Below are positions 45,373 to 53,753 of a DNA stretch of 64,000 nt, piece by piece; the first letter of the stretch is position 1; each line of letters opens with the position of its first letter. Under the pieces are notes generated by a model. It worked only from the letters and a program-made list of their open reading frames with translations, searched no databases and was not told the origin of the DNA. The stretch is taken from positions 1,302,001 to 1,366,000 of the forward strand of contig NZ_CP073766.1 of the NCBI RefSeq assembly GCF_018255755.1, in the 5' to 3' direction. The stretch comes from Chitinophaga sp. HK235. Its GTDB lineage: Bacteria; Bacteroidota; Bacteroidia; Chitinophagales; Chitinophagaceae. Made by a program: the position numbers and the translations under genes.

Positions 45373-45753
45373 TTATGCCAGCATATTTTCCAGCGCCCCG
45401 AAAGCATGGTCTATGATAATCTTCCAGGTGCCATCTGCCTGCTGCTTCATCACTTCAATACCTTTGGCACTTATTTTCACTTCGTTGTCATTGGTGATGT
45501 TCCATTCAGAACGCCCTACTGCCACATCACCTGCCTGAAGACAGTATACCGTTCTGATCTCCATCGTTCCTTCTATGGACAAAATTCCCCGGACAGCCTC
45601 CTCAAAATTCTCTCTGCCGGAAACCGGCTTCCCTGGCTCAGGAACAATAACACCGTTAAAATCATAGACACGGAGAATATTGGACATATCCCGCGTATTA
45701 AAGGCTGCAGCCAGTGCCGCATGCACATCTTCTGCTCTTCTGGGTAAGTTCAT
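45373..45753 (-). CDS. SnoaL/NTF2-like protein (YybH type)
   Basis: 126 residues with the one-domain NTF2 cone fold: N-terminal helices (AEDVHAALAAAFNTRDMSNILRVYD), then strands ending GTWKIIIDHAFG. Such proteins bind or isomerise small molecules. It lies 39 bases behind the PEP-mutase-like gene and probably shares its transcript. A second NTF2-like gene sits 1.7 kb away on the other side of the AraC regulator. Confidence 0.82.
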   Translation of the reverse strand: MNLPRRAEDVHAALAAAFNTRDMSNILRVYDFNGVIVPEPGKPVSGRENFEEAVRGILSIEGTMEIRTVYCLQAGDVAVGRSEWNITNDNEVKISAKGIEVMKQQADGTWKIIIDHAFGALENMLA

Positions 45754-45792
45754 ATGATTGATTTTTTATGAGAATGAAAATAAATGAAAGGA

Positions 45793-46365
45793 TCAGGAAA
45801 AAAGTGGTGCAAAACCATCTGCAACGGTGATCGCATGGGAAAGCGTCCCGATATGGTCATATACCTTATTGAATAAAAAAGGGCCCATACTCACCCGTTT
45901 CACGCCCAGCTCGCTGAGTTCCTCAAAACCAGGCAGCCCTGGAACACACATCACATTCAGCGGTAAACGGGTTTGCGCAACTGCGTCCGCGATATCCTCT
46001 ACAGCACTGATGCAGGGCAGAAAGATGCCATCAGCGCCTGCTGCTACGCCCAGGTCCGCAAGCTGTCTGATATTCTTATAAATCTCTTCAACAGTAGTCC
46101 CGTAGCCCATTTCCAGGTCTACCGACAAAGGAATACTGACAGCGGCCAGTATCCTTCTGACCACAAAGAGATAATCATCAAAAGGCATCTGTTCACCATC
46201 TTCATAACCCAGACTACCGGCCACGGCTGCACTGGAAGTGGCCACAGCAGAAAAACCCTTTTCCTGAAAAAGCTGTGCACTCCTGGCATCCCAGGCATTG
46301 GGCAAAATAAACAGCTTATCTGTTTGATGCAGTTCTTTAAATACATTCAACGTTGAAGACATCAT
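45793..46365 (-). CDS. PEP mutase/isocitrate lyase-like protein with an internal deletion
   Basis: 190 residues; the family is normally about 250-290. The N-terminal barrel half is intact (LPNAWDARSA; SVDLEMGYG with D83 and E85), and so is the C-terminal part (GADGIFLPC; LPLNVMCVPG; VKRVSMGPF). Between DLGV (residue 107) and AGADGIF the alignment skips about 60 residues, including the conserved NLED metal ligand and the NARTD strand. The join is in frame and no stop is present. It is probably inactive or has changed activity. A regulator binding site is proposed upstream. Confidence 0.78.
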   Translation of the reverse strand: MMSSTLNVFKELHQTDKLFILPNAWDARSAQLFQEKGFSAVATSSAAVAGSLGYEDGEQMPFDDYLFVVRRILAAVSIPLSVDLEMGYGTTVEEIYKNIRQLADLGVAAGADGIFLPCISAVEDIADAVAQTRLPLNVMCVPGLPGFEELSELGVKRVSMGPFLFNKVYDHIGTLSHAITVADGFAPLFS

Positions 46366-46430
46366 CTTTCCATTAAAATGAGCAATGTTGTTATTGACAC
46401 AACAAAACTAGAACAACAGCAAACCCTGGA

Positions 46431-46448
46431 ATTGTATAAAACGGAACA
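46431..46448. promoter_or_regulatory. Copy 1 of an 18-mer shared across the AraC gene (candidate operator)
   Basis: ATTGTATAAAACGGAACA lies between the end of the AraC gene and the start of the PEP-mutase-like gene. It matches 47336-47353 at 17 of 18 positions. It sits 66 bases before that gene's ATG, a plausible activator position. Confidence 0.5.
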
Positions 46449-46450
46449 GC

Positions 46451-47266
46451 TCAGCTATTGACGGTTGCGAGCGTGACAGGAGACTGATCAGGAGAATAAC
46501 CGGAAGGGGTAAAACCGGTAAAGGATTTAAATTCGCGGATGAAGTGGGACTGGTCAAAGTAGCCACAGTCGTAGGCAATAGCCGTCAGGGAGTCTTCTTT
46601 CCTGATCACCAGCTGAAGGCTGTTTTGAAAACGGTGTATTTTACTGTACAGCTTCGGAGTAAGGCCGGTATATTGCAGAAACAGTTTCTGCAGATACCTG
46701 GATGTAATACCATAACGGGCCGCCACATTTTCGATATTATCAAAAAAACCGGGTTGGTTTAACTCCTGCATAACATGCCCTACTATGGTCACTTTCCCGG
46801 TACGGCTTTGTGCACGCAGCAGCTGCTGCCACAGGAAGTCTTCCACCAGCGCAATTCTTTGCTGCCAGGAAACCGTTTCCAGCAGCCGGTTATGCAACTG
46901 TCCTGCTGAGCTGCCGCATATATGACGATAGTCGGTAACCCGGTCATTAAACAGATCTGCCTTATCATTCAGAAAAAAGGCTGCCGCATGCGGAAAAAAA
47001 CGGACACCCAGCATATTGTGTTTCCCTACAGACCTTACCGGCAGCGGCCGCAGCAGCTGCCCCCATAACTCTATAGCAGGATGGGTTACAAAATCTCCCT
47101 GCGTGGCTGTTTGCCACAGACCATCACCCAGGTTGAAGATCATCTCCATACAGCCACTGGGAAAAACAGTATCTTCAAATGCAGCCCCAGCATCCGACTC
47201 ATACGTGTAATAACATTTCACATACGGCTTTAGTCTGGCTCCCGGTTCAATTTCCTTGTAATGCAT
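46451..47266 (-). CDS. AraC family transcriptional regulator
   Basis: 271 residues from the ATG at 47266; the upstream frame extension overlaps the divergent gene and is rejected. N-terminal cupin-like DUF6597-type sensor (about 1-140, LKPYVKCYYTYES; FPSGCMEMIFNLG) and C-terminal double helix-turn-helix (about 165-265, with the second motif DQSHFIREFKSFTGFTPSGY). It probably senses a small molecule and controls itself, the divergent NTF2-like gene and the downstream PEP-mutase-like gene, through the shared 18-mer. Confidence 0.9.
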   Translation of the reverse strand: MHYKEIEPGARLKPYVKCYYTYESDAGAAFEDTVFPSGCMEMIFNLGDGLWQTATQGDFVTHPAIELWGQLLRPLPVRSVGKHNMLGVRFFPHAAAFFLNDKADLFNDRVTDYRHICGSSAGQLHNRLLETVSWQQRIALVEDFLWQQLLRAQSRTGKVTIVGHVMQELNQPGFFDNIENVAARYGITSRYLQKLFLQYTGLTPKLYSKIHRFQNSLQLVIRKEDSLTAIAYDCGYFDQSHFIREFKSFTGFTPSGYSPDQSPVTLATVNS

Positions 47267-47335
47267 GATGGTATTAGTGCGTGATCCTATGAAAGTTACG
47301 AAAAATGCAATATTAACCGGTAGCAGGATTTTAAC

Positions 47336-47353
47336 ATTGTACAAAACGGAACA
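47336..47353. promoter_or_regulatory. Copy 2 of the shared 18-mer (candidate operator)
   Basis: ATTGTACAAAACGGAACA lies in the divergent region between the AraC gene (start 47266) and the NTF2-like gene (start 47409). It differs from the copy at 46431-46448 at a single base. Confidence 0.5.
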
Positions 47354-47408
47354 ACGCCTGTTATTAAATTTTATAACTTCAGCCCGCATTACCCACAAAC
47401 TATCAATC

Positions 47409-47846
47409 ATGGAAACTGAAAAAATCACATCGGTATTACATTCCGTGTTCGGCGGAGCAGACAAAAGGGATTGGGAACAGGTAGAAAAAGCCTTTGCGCC
47501 CCAGGTAATATACGACTACACCTCTATGGCAGGCGGACAGCCACTGGTACTACAGCCGCAGGAGATCATCCGCATGTGGAAACAATTACTGCCCGGGTTT
47601 GACAAAACAGCGCATCATATTGCTGATTTCGACATTACTATACAGGGAGATACTGCCACTGCCCGGTTTACCGGCCATGCCAGCCATCTGATTGCAGATG
47701 CGGAATGGATAGTAGAAGGCAACTACGAAGTAGCGTTAGAAAAGAACGCTGCTATCTGGCAAATCACTGCATTCAAATTTAATCTTCAAAACCAGGGCGG
47801 TGACCTGCAACTGCCGCAAAAAGCTATGGCAAGGGTTGCCGGATAA
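47409..47846 (+). CDS. SnoaL-like NTF2-family protein
   Basis: 145 residues from the ATG at 47409; the frame continues upstream but through the AraC promoter. NTF2 fold with VFGGADKRDWEQVEKAFAPQV at the start, a conserved YDYTSM (as in nuclear-transport-factor-like SnoaL_4 proteins) and an ARFTGHASH strand. It is divergent from the AraC gene, with 142 bases between the starts, and likely controlled by it. Substrate unknown. Confidence 0.82.
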   Translation: METEKITSVLHSVFGGADKRDWEQVEKAFAPQVIYDYTSMAGGQPLVLQPQEIIRMWKQLLPGFDKTAHHIADFDITIQGDTATARFTGHASHLIADAEWIVEGNYEVALEKNAAIWQITAFKFNLQNQGGDLQLPQKAMARVAG

Positions 47847-47852
47847 AAAAGC

Positions 47853-47879
47853 GGAAGTCCGCCTCCGGGGCGGACTTCC
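47853..47879. terminator. Terminator between convergent genes
   Basis: 11-bp perfect stem (GGAAGTCCGCC, 47853-47863, with 47869-47879), flanked on the minus strand by a T-run (complement of 47844-47850). It ends the MBL/SnoaL gene and possibly the NTF2-like gene. Confidence 0.88.
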
Positions 47880-47886
47880 ACATCAT

Positions 47887-49167
47887 TTATTTCATAACAT
47901 CCATTACCTGCTGGCTGTCCACAAACTGTTCAAACCGGATAATCTTTCTGTTCTTCAGCTCATAATGATGGGCCACACGGGCCTTGAAGGACTTGCCGGT
48001 TTTCCTGTTAGTACCGGAATATGTACCGAAAGCCACTACCTCATCTCCCGTAGCAATGTAATGATCTATTGTAATTTTATAGTCGTCCCAGTCTGCCGTG
48101 ATCCTTGCGAATACCTGTTTCAGAATATTGTCTTTACCGATATAAGTGCCTCCATAAGGGAATCCGGCCGCTTCCGTCCATTCAGTTTTGTTGGTCAGCG
48201 CATTGGCGAGGTTTTCAGCATTCTTTGCCGTACTGCCTCCTTCATAGGTGCCTTTTACCACGGCCAGGTTTTGAGCTGTTTCATCCGGAGGGGCACCCCA
48301 TTGCATTTCGCCAGTGTTGACTTTAGCACCCAATTCCAGGCTTACGCCGCCCAGGAGTGTGGGATATTTTGCTTTTAACGCATTGATCAGTGCCGTTGAA
48401 GTAGTATGCTTATGGAGTAGTTCAGCATATTTCCGGATATAGTCCCGGGTGTGCTCAACAGATCTTAAGTCAAGATGCGCCCCACTGGCAAAGTGAGCCG
48501 GGATCACCCATTTCGGGGAAAGCGCCTGAATACGGTCCAGTGCTGCCAGCCATTCTCCACGTTTGGCAGGAGTAGCATCATCTGCCATCCACAGATGGAG
48601 GTTATCTCCAAACACGCTACCACCACCGATGACCGCTTTGATAGCTGGTATCCATATAAAAGACCGTTCCTTGCCGGCATTCATCACTTCCAGCGACTGG
48701 CCTTCCAGCTTCAACACACTGTCTTTTAACAGTTGCGGCAGTACAACATTATGTGGCGCAGCTTCTTTGAGTTGCGGTCCCCATACATCCAGTTTACCCT
48801 GGGCCGTTTGCTGGATATGATCGATCACCGGCCCGGTAGCGTATACCGTTACCTGCGGATAATATTTTTTGAAGACTTCCAATCCGAAATAAAAATCCGG
48901 ATCTCCATAGCTGATAAAGATTGCCTTCAATTGTTTACCTGAAGCTTTAATGGCCTGCGCCACCTTTTCTGCGTCTGGCAATGTAAACTGGGCATCTACC
49001 AGCACGGCATCCTTTTTACCGCTGACTAATACAGATGTCACTCTCATAGAAGACTCCGGCGCGTTGTAGTAGGTCAGCTCCAGTGGCGATGTGCCCAGTG
49101 ATTTTAATTCCTGTGCCTGAGTAGTCATGACCGTCATGCTTAATAAGATGAACAATAACTTTTTCAT
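47887..49167 (-). CDS. Degenerate MBL-fold protein fused to a SnoaL-like domain
   Basis: 426 residues: signal peptide (about 1-18), metallo-beta-lactamase fold (about 25-290) and an NTF2/SnoaL domain (about 300-426, NLAVVKGTYEGG to the end). The zinc motif HxHxDH is reduced to ISYGDPDFYFGL, and only the distal His (PAHFASG) is obvious, so metal binding is doubtful. Homologues with SHGDPD in place of SYGDPD are common as far as I recall, which makes the Tyr unusual. It lies 15 bases behind the DsbA-like gene in one operon. Confidence 0.8.
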   Translation of the reverse strand: MKKLLFILLSMTVMTTQAQELKSLGTSPLELTYYNAPESSMRVTSVLVSGKKDAVLVDAQFTLPDAEKVAQAIKASGKQLKAIFISYGDPDFYFGLEVFKKYYPQVTVYATGPVIDHIQQTAQGKLDVWGPQLKEAAPHNVVLPQLLKDSVLKLEGQSLEVMNAGKERSFIWIPAIKAVIGGGSVFGDNLHLWMADDATPAKRGEWLAALDRIQALSPKWVIPAHFASGAHLDLRSVEHTRDYIRKYAELLHKHTTSTALINALKAKYPTLLGGVSLELGAKVNTGEMQWGAPPDETAQNLAVVKGTYEGGSTAKNAENLANALTNKTEWTEAAGFPYGGTYIGKDNILKQVFARITADWDDYKITIDHYIATGDEVVAFGTYSGTNRKTGKSFKARVAHHYELKNRKIIRFEQFVDSQQVMDVMK

Positions 49168-49182
49168 GTTTTGATGATTTCG

Positions 49183-49809
49183 TCAGTTTACAATAGAAGC
49201 TACGCTTTCATCCAGCTCTGCATAGGAAGCATAGCCCTGTTCCAGTAGTATACGGCGTCCATTGTGTTCGATAAACAGCGAAGGATATGCGGATGCATAA
49301 GACGTAGCCTTTTCAAACGCATGCAGGGTAAGCACTTGCAGTGATGCCGAAGTAAAACGTTCCTGAAAAACACCGGTATCTATTCCAAGCTCCTGACAGA
49401 TATTGAGGTATACTTGTGTATCGTTGAGGTCTTTTCCATGCTGATAACGGGCCTGCTGCACCTTTACCATAAAAACTACTGCCTTTTCGGGAGCCAGCTG
49501 TTGAACCGCCATAATGGCCCGTGAGGGGACTTCACTATCAAGGACGACCTCTTTTCCAAGAAAGGCGAAATAATCGGTACCAAATGCGGTGCCGGTGAGG
49601 GCTTCAATTTGCCGGTCGTGCCGGATAAAATACTGGGCCATAGCGCGTGACTGTGTCCGCACGTTGACACCAGCCCACATGCCTGCGGGAATTATTTCCA
49701 CCGCAAGGCGGCCGGCATACTGTTGTGTCAGTTTAAGGAGATTATCAGCGCTCCCGTAGCACCAACCACAGAGCGGGTCCATAACGTATATTAACTTTGT
49801 TTCCATCAT
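49183..49809 (-). CDS. DsbA family thioredoxin-fold protein
   Basis: 208 residues without signal peptide, so cytoplasmic. CGWC (C14-C17) after the first strand is the redox motif, then a helical insertion as in FrnE/2-hydroxychromene-2-carboxylate isomerase relatives, and the cis-Pro region YPSLFIEHNG. It is a thiol oxidoreductase, perhaps linked to stress response. It is the first gene of an operon with the MBL/SnoaL fusion; a 14-bp palindrome lies 48 bases ahead of its start. Confidence 0.88.
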   Translation of the reverse strand: MMETKLIYVMDPLCGWCYGSADNLLKLTQQYAGRLAVEIIPAGMWAGVNVRTQSRAMAQYFIRHDRQIEALTGTAFGTDYFAFLGKEVVLDSEVPSRAIMAVQQLAPEKAVVFMVKVQQARYQHGKDLNDTQVYLNICQELGIDTGVFQERFTSASLQVLTLHAFEKATSYASAYPSLFIEHNGRRILLEQGYASYAELDESVASIVN

Positions 49810-49856
49810 GATTGTTTTTGATGGAACAAATCTAGTGCGGGAAAAATCCTTAAAAG

Positions 49857-49870
49857 TTGAACTAGTTCAA
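49857..49870. promoter_or_regulatory. Palindrome TTGAACTAGTTCAA, candidate Crp/Fnr-type operator
   Basis: Perfect 14-bp palindrome between the Crp/Fnr-family gene and the DsbA-like gene, with TTGA/TCAA half-sites like those of the Fnr family. The next element toward the DsbA gene is a run of TAAAA-rich sequence. Its ten-base distance from the end of the Crp gene also allows a role in neither. Confidence 0.45.
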
Positions 49871-49880
49871 AATCGGGGCA

Positions 49881-50462
49881 TCAGCCTTTATGCGCCAGTT
49901 TGCGCCTGATTTTGCTCAGGAATTCATGGGTAATGCCCAGGTAGGAAGCCACCTGTTGCTGGGAAAGCCGCTGTTCCAGGTCGGGGTAACTTTCCACAAA
50001 CTCCAGGTAACGCTGATCAGCTGTTTTGCTGAGGTTGGAGATCATACGGCGCTGCAGGGCCACATGGGTTTTCTGTGTCATGATCCTGAACAGCTTCTCC
50101 ACTTTCGGCAGCTCTTCATATAAAGCCTGTTTATAGGGATAGGTGATCAATAACACTTCCGAGTCTTCCAATGCCTCGATAGACAGGATCGCGGGCACCT
50201 GGTTGGTAAAACTGTCGATATCCGTCACCCACCAGCCTTCTGCTGCAAAATAGAGAATGCTTTCGTCACCGTTGTCATCCTGATAATAAACCCGGAAGCA
50301 GCCTTTGTTGACGAACCCTTCAAATTTGCAGATCTCACCGGCCCTCAGCAGCAACTCCTTTTTCTTTACGGTCTTTTGATAAAAGGGAGCGCTGAAGATC
50401 TCAAATTCTTCATCCGTGAGATGGATATGTTTTTCTACCGCACTACGGAGGATTTTATACAT
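49881..50462 (-). CDS. Crp/Fnr family transcriptional regulator
   Basis: 193 residues from the ATG at 50462; upstream frame extension overlaps the divergent promoter and is rejected. Cyclic-nucleotide-binding-like N-domain (about 1-115, LLRAGEICKFEGFVNKGCFRVYYQDDNG) and a C-terminal winged helix with QQQVASYLGITHEFLSKIRRKL. No cysteine cluster, so not an iron-sulphur Fnr. It resembles the many Bacteroidota Crp-like regulators of small stress operons. Confidence 0.9.
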   Translation of the reverse strand: MYKILRSAVEKHIHLTDEEFEIFSAPFYQKTVKKKELLLRAGEICKFEGFVNKGCFRVYYQDDNGDESILYFAAEGWWVTDIDSFTNQVPAILSIEALEDSEVLLITYPYKQALYEELPKVEKLFRIMTQKTHVALQRRMISNLSKTADQRYLEFVESYPDLEQRLSQQQVASYLGITHEFLSKIRRKLAHKG

Positions 50463-50547
50463 GATGGTGCTGTATTTTATGATATTGATGAGTAAATGTA
50501 CCGATTTTTTGAAGATGACTTTTGTTTGATTTTCGTAACTTGTGAAC

Positions 50548-51450
50548 ATGCCTAAAACAGAATCACTTACCGACTTTTACCGGCAGAAAATGATCCCGGT
50601 GCCCGGCAACCTGCAGCAGGACATCGGCCATTTCAATGTATTCAGTATGGAGAACTGTATGGTCAACGGACGACCTACCATGTCCTATAGCCGCCGTGAC
50701 TTCTATAAAATAAGCCTGATACGGGGTAAAAACCTTTATCACTATGCAGACAGGACTATTGTCACCGAAGGGAACACGCTGATGTTCTTTAACCCACAGG
50801 TGCCTTACGCCTGGGAAGGACTATCAGACGACAAAAGCGGTTTTTTCTGCATCTTCCGGGAATCCTTTTTAACGGACATAGGCCGGCATCCGCTGCGGGA
50901 CCTGCCTATGTTTACCGCCGCCGGCATGCCTTCCTACAATCTTGACCGTGCCCTGGTAGCCCAGGCGACAGCGCTTTTCAATAAAATGCTGGTTGAAATC
51001 AACAGTGATTACCGTTATAAATATGATCTGCTGCGTAACTATCTGATGGAACTGGTACATATCGCCTTAAAAATGGAGCCCTCAGAGAAACTGTATCAGC
51101 ATCACGATGCCAAATCACGCATCACGGCGGTTTTTACCGAACTGCTGGAACGGCAGTTTCCTATCGAAACACCTATGCAACAGTTCCGCTTACGCTCTGC
51201 CAGCGATTTCGCAGCAGAACTATCGGTACATGTCAACCATCTCAACCGTGCCGTAAGAGATACTACCGGTAAAACTACCACCACCCATATCTCCGAGCGT
51301 ATCGCTTCCGAAGCCAAAGCCTTGCTGAGGCATACCAACTGGAATGTGGCTGAAATCAGCTACAGCCTGGGATTTGAAGAGCCCTCCCATTTCAACAACT
51401 TCTTTAAAAAACATACCAATATGACCCCGACCGTTTTCAGGACTGTTTGA
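50548..51450 (+). CDS. AraC family transcriptional regulator
   Basis: 300 residues from the ATG at 50548 (a GTG two codons earlier, at 50542, is also in frame). N-terminal cupin-type domain with TVTEGNTLMFFNPQVPYAWEG and C-terminal HTH (about 200-300) with NWNVAEISYSLGFEEPSHFNNFFKKHTNMTP-like layout. It is divergent from the Crp gene. The SDR gene 82 bases downstream is the most likely target. Confidence 0.9.
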   Translation: MPKTESLTDFYRQKMIPVPGNLQQDIGHFNVFSMENCMVNGRPTMSYSRRDFYKISLIRGKNLYHYADRTIVTEGNTLMFFNPQVPYAWEGLSDDKSGFFCIFRESFLTDIGRHPLRDLPMFTAAGMPSYNLDRALVAQATALFNKMLVEINSDYRYKYDLLRNYLMELVHIALKMEPSEKLYQHHDAKSRITAVFTELLERQFPIETPMQQFRLRSASDFAAELSVHVNHLNRAVRDTTGKTTTTHISERIASEAKALLRHTNWNVAEISYSLGFEEPSHFNNFFKKHTNMTPTVFRTV

Positions 51451-51502
51451 TTTTTGCAATGATTGGTTTGTTTCGCGTAATAGCCCGTGTGTGTCAGGCC
51501 CC

Positions 51503-51510
51503 TAATTTTG
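51503..51510 (+). promoter_or_regulatory. Candidate -7 box for the SDR gene
   Basis: TAATTTTG matches TAnnTTTG, 23 bases before the SDR ATG. A TTTG at 51467-51470 is too far upstream for the usual spacing. Confidence 0.35.
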
Positions 51511-51532
51511 TTCTCGTAAAAATGGAAATCTT

Positions 51533-52366
51533 ATGAGCAACAAAAAAGTATGGTTTGTAACAGGCGCCTCCAAAGGACTGGGCCGTGTACTGGTAGAAAA
51601 ACTGCTGGCTGCAGGTTATCAGGTGGCCGCCACCTCCCGCAACGCTGAAGAACTCCGTAAAATAAGCGATGACAATAACTTCCTTCCCCTCACTGTTCAG
51701 CTGGGTGATGAAGCCAATGTCGCCAAGGCACTGGCTGACACAGTATCCCGCTTTGGCCGTATCGATGTGGTAGTAAACAATGCCGGCTATGGCCAGGTAG
51801 GCACGCTGGAAGAAACAACAGATGCTGAAGCCAGGGCCAGTTTTGAAATCAATGTTTTCGGTACACTCAATGTGATCCGGAAAGTAATGCCTTACTTCCG
51901 CGAACAAAAGTCAGGGCACATCTTCAATGTGTCTTCCATCGCTGGTTTCTTTGGCAATTTCCCCGGCTTCGGTATTTACACCGGCACCAAATTCGCCGTG
52001 AACGGTCTTTCCGAGTCACTGGCTGCAGAAGTAAAACCCTTCGGCGTACACGTGACCATCGTTGCACCCGGTTATTTCCGTACCGAATTCCTGTCATCCG
52101 GCTCTCTGGCAGTGCCTGCGCAGCCGATCGCAGCTTATGAAGAAGTGAGGAAAATACAGGCACAGCACCAGTTTGAAATTCATCACAACCAGGCAGGTGA
52201 CCCGGCCAAAGCAGCTGCAGCATTTATTCAGGCCAGCGAAGCCGCACAACCGCCCCTGAACCTGTTCCTGGGAGAAGATGCCTATCAGCTGGCATATGGA
52301 AAAATAGATGCTGTAAAAGAAGATCTGGAAGCCTGGAAGGCAACTACTATTGCTACAGCGTATTAA
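51533..52366 (+). CDS. SDR family oxidoreductase
   Basis: 277 residues: cofactor motif TGASKGLG (10-17), NNAGYGQVG and catalytic Y149-K153 (YTGTK). The R/S pattern after strand two (TSRN) favours NADP(H). Members with this C-terminal extension reduce ketones or aldehydes. Its position behind an AraC gene suggests inducible expression. A 24-bp hairpin follows the stop. Confidence 0.93.
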   Translation: MSNKKVWFVTGASKGLGRVLVEKLLAAGYQVAATSRNAEELRKISDDNNFLPLTVQLGDEANVAKALADTVSRFGRIDVVVNNAGYGQVGTLEETTDAEARASFEINVFGTLNVIRKVMPYFREQKSGHIFNVSSIAGFFGNFPGFGIYTGTKFAVNGLSESLAAEVKPFGVHVTIVAPGYFRTEFLSSGSLAVPAQPIAAYEEVRKIQAQHQFEIHHNQAGDPAKAAAAFIQASEAAQPPLNLFLGEDAYQLAYGKIDAVKEDLEAWKATTIATAY

Positions 52367-52393
52367 TAGTAGCGTTACAACGCCTATAAGCAT

Positions 52394-52444
52394 CTCTTTA
52401 AAACAACAAACCCGCTTCATAAGCGGGTTTGTTGTTTTAAAGAG
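52394..52444. terminator. Long bidirectional terminator (24-bp perfect stem)
   Basis: Arms 52394-52417 and 52421-52444 are perfectly complementary around a CAT loop, with A/T runs on both sides so both strands end in T. It separates the SDR and the first M57 gene. Its inner 14-bp arm (CAACAAACCCGCTT) is the same as that of the terminator at 53587-53618. Confidence 0.93.
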
Positions 52445-52525
52445 CAGTCCTTTTATTTATCTGTGACTGGTGATATTTCGTTTATACATAACAGTTACCA
52501 TCTATCATACCTGTACGCTGCTATA

Positions 52526-53359
52526 TTATTGATACAAATATCTCAGCGCTATAATATCGTTAGCATTGAACGGACGGTTCACGCCATTACCGATACAGGA
52601 CAGCATCCAGCTATTAGGATCAGCCGCTATAGGAGTACCGGGGATATTAATTGCGCCAACACCGGCTTGTCCTTCGTTGTAAGGAAAACCACCGCAGCTA
52701 TAGGCGCGGTTAAAGTAGTCAGTATGTCTGAAACCGATGGTGTGGCCGATTTCATGCGCAATAACAGTAGCCAGATAGTTCCGGTCAGGGCTGCTGCCCA
52801 GCGCATTAGCATCAGAATTGAGTTTAATTGGGCTCGGAGGATTCCCGGTACTGCAATCAGGGAATCCGGCAGATTGACCCAATGCTCCCGCACCCAGGCT
52901 GGCATACTGGATATCCACCATACCACCGCTGCTTACGCGTACGAAATTAATCCGCAGGCCCAATGCATTGTAACGGGCAATAGCAACATCAGTAGCAGTA
53001 TCATAACCAAGAGGCAAACCAGTTACAGAAACCGTAATCGTCCGTGGTAATCCGGTAATCAGGCAACTAGTCTGGTACTGCTCGGAATTAGCAACACGTA
53101 AAACAGGTGAATTGCTCTTGTGGTTTAATGATTGATGAGACAGGAAGATATCGCCTTCTACTACATAACCGCCATCGACAGTTCTAATATTCCGGGTATC
53201 ATATCCCAGACTGGCGATCTGGTTCTTTACCGCATCCGGAAGACTTTGTTGTGATTCTTTAACAGTCTGGTCATTATCTCTTTTGCAGGAATATGCAACT
53301 ACGCAGAGAAAGGCAATCAACAATGAAAGGCTTGCAGCCTGTTTAATAGTAATTTTCAT
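52526..53359 (-). CDS. M57-type metalloprotease lipoprotein, copy 1
   Basis: 277 residues. The signal with lipobox VVAYSC (Cys25) marks a lipoprotein. A Peptidase_M57/HEIGH-type domain follows, with the metzincin zinc site HEIGHTIGFRH (H202, E203, H206, H212). It is a candidate surface or periplasmic zinc protease. It is about 85 percent similar by eye to copy 2 (53754-54587), including GNPPSPIKLNSDANALGS, so the two arose by tandem duplication. Substrate unknown. Confidence 0.9.
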   Translation of the reverse strand: MKITIKQAASLSLLIAFLCVVAYSCKRDNDQTVKESQQSLPDAVKNQIASLGYDTRNIRTVDGGYVVEGDIFLSHQSLNHKSNSPVLRVANSEQYQTSCLITGLPRTITVSVTGLPLGYDTATDVAIARYNALGLRINFVRVSSGGMVDIQYASLGAGALGQSAGFPDCSTGNPPSPIKLNSDANALGSSPDRNYLATVIAHEIGHTIGFRHTDYFNRAYSCGGFPYNEGQAGVGAINIPGTPIAADPNSWMLSCIGNGVNRPFNANDIIALRYLYQ

Positions 53360-53753
53360 TTGTTGTCAGGGTTTAGAAGATTTAGGTAAAACTTAGATGT
53401 CACAAAAAATACGAAGCAGGTTGACAGATTTGGGTTGCTATTCGTTGATTTGGGCTCTTGATTTGCGACTGCAGATAATTTTATAAGGACTCTCGTAATA
53501 ATGAAATTAAACAGTATCGCTGTATTAAACTTGCAATGTGTCATTTTTATTTCTGCCAGCATGCGCTCCCTGTTCCTGCCATAAAACAACAAACCCGCTT
53601 ATAAAAGCGGGTTTGTTGCTTATTTCGTACTGGCATCACTGTTATGATCAGCCATGCCAGTACTACTAATGAGAAGCCCCATTATTATACTGTAACTGAT
53701 GAAATGCCGTGTATACATGACAGTTACCCTATCATGCCTGCATTCTCCTGATA
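53360..53753. other. Duplicated intergenic block between the two M57 genes
   Basis: No gene seen. The half nearest copy 1 (53360-53545) resembles 54588-54775, the region upstream of copy 2 and in front of OsmC. It retains the pattern ATGAAATTAAA followed by CTGTATTAAACTTGCAATG. The other half holds the second terminator and unmatched sequence. Confidence 0.7.
53587..53618 (-). terminator. Terminator of M57 copy 2
   Basis: 14-bp stem (CAACAAACCCGCTT, 53587-53600, with 53605-53618) and ATAA loop; a copy of the inner part of the terminator at 52394-52444. Confidence 0.85.

Noticed and set aside
47267..47464. Upstream extension of the AraC reading frame
   Set aside because: It overlaps the divergent gene's promoter and start and carries no domain sequence.
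52394..52444. Long hairpin considered as a mobile-element end
   Set aside because: Lies at a gene end with T-runs on both sides and matches a second terminator; no transposase or target duplication seen.
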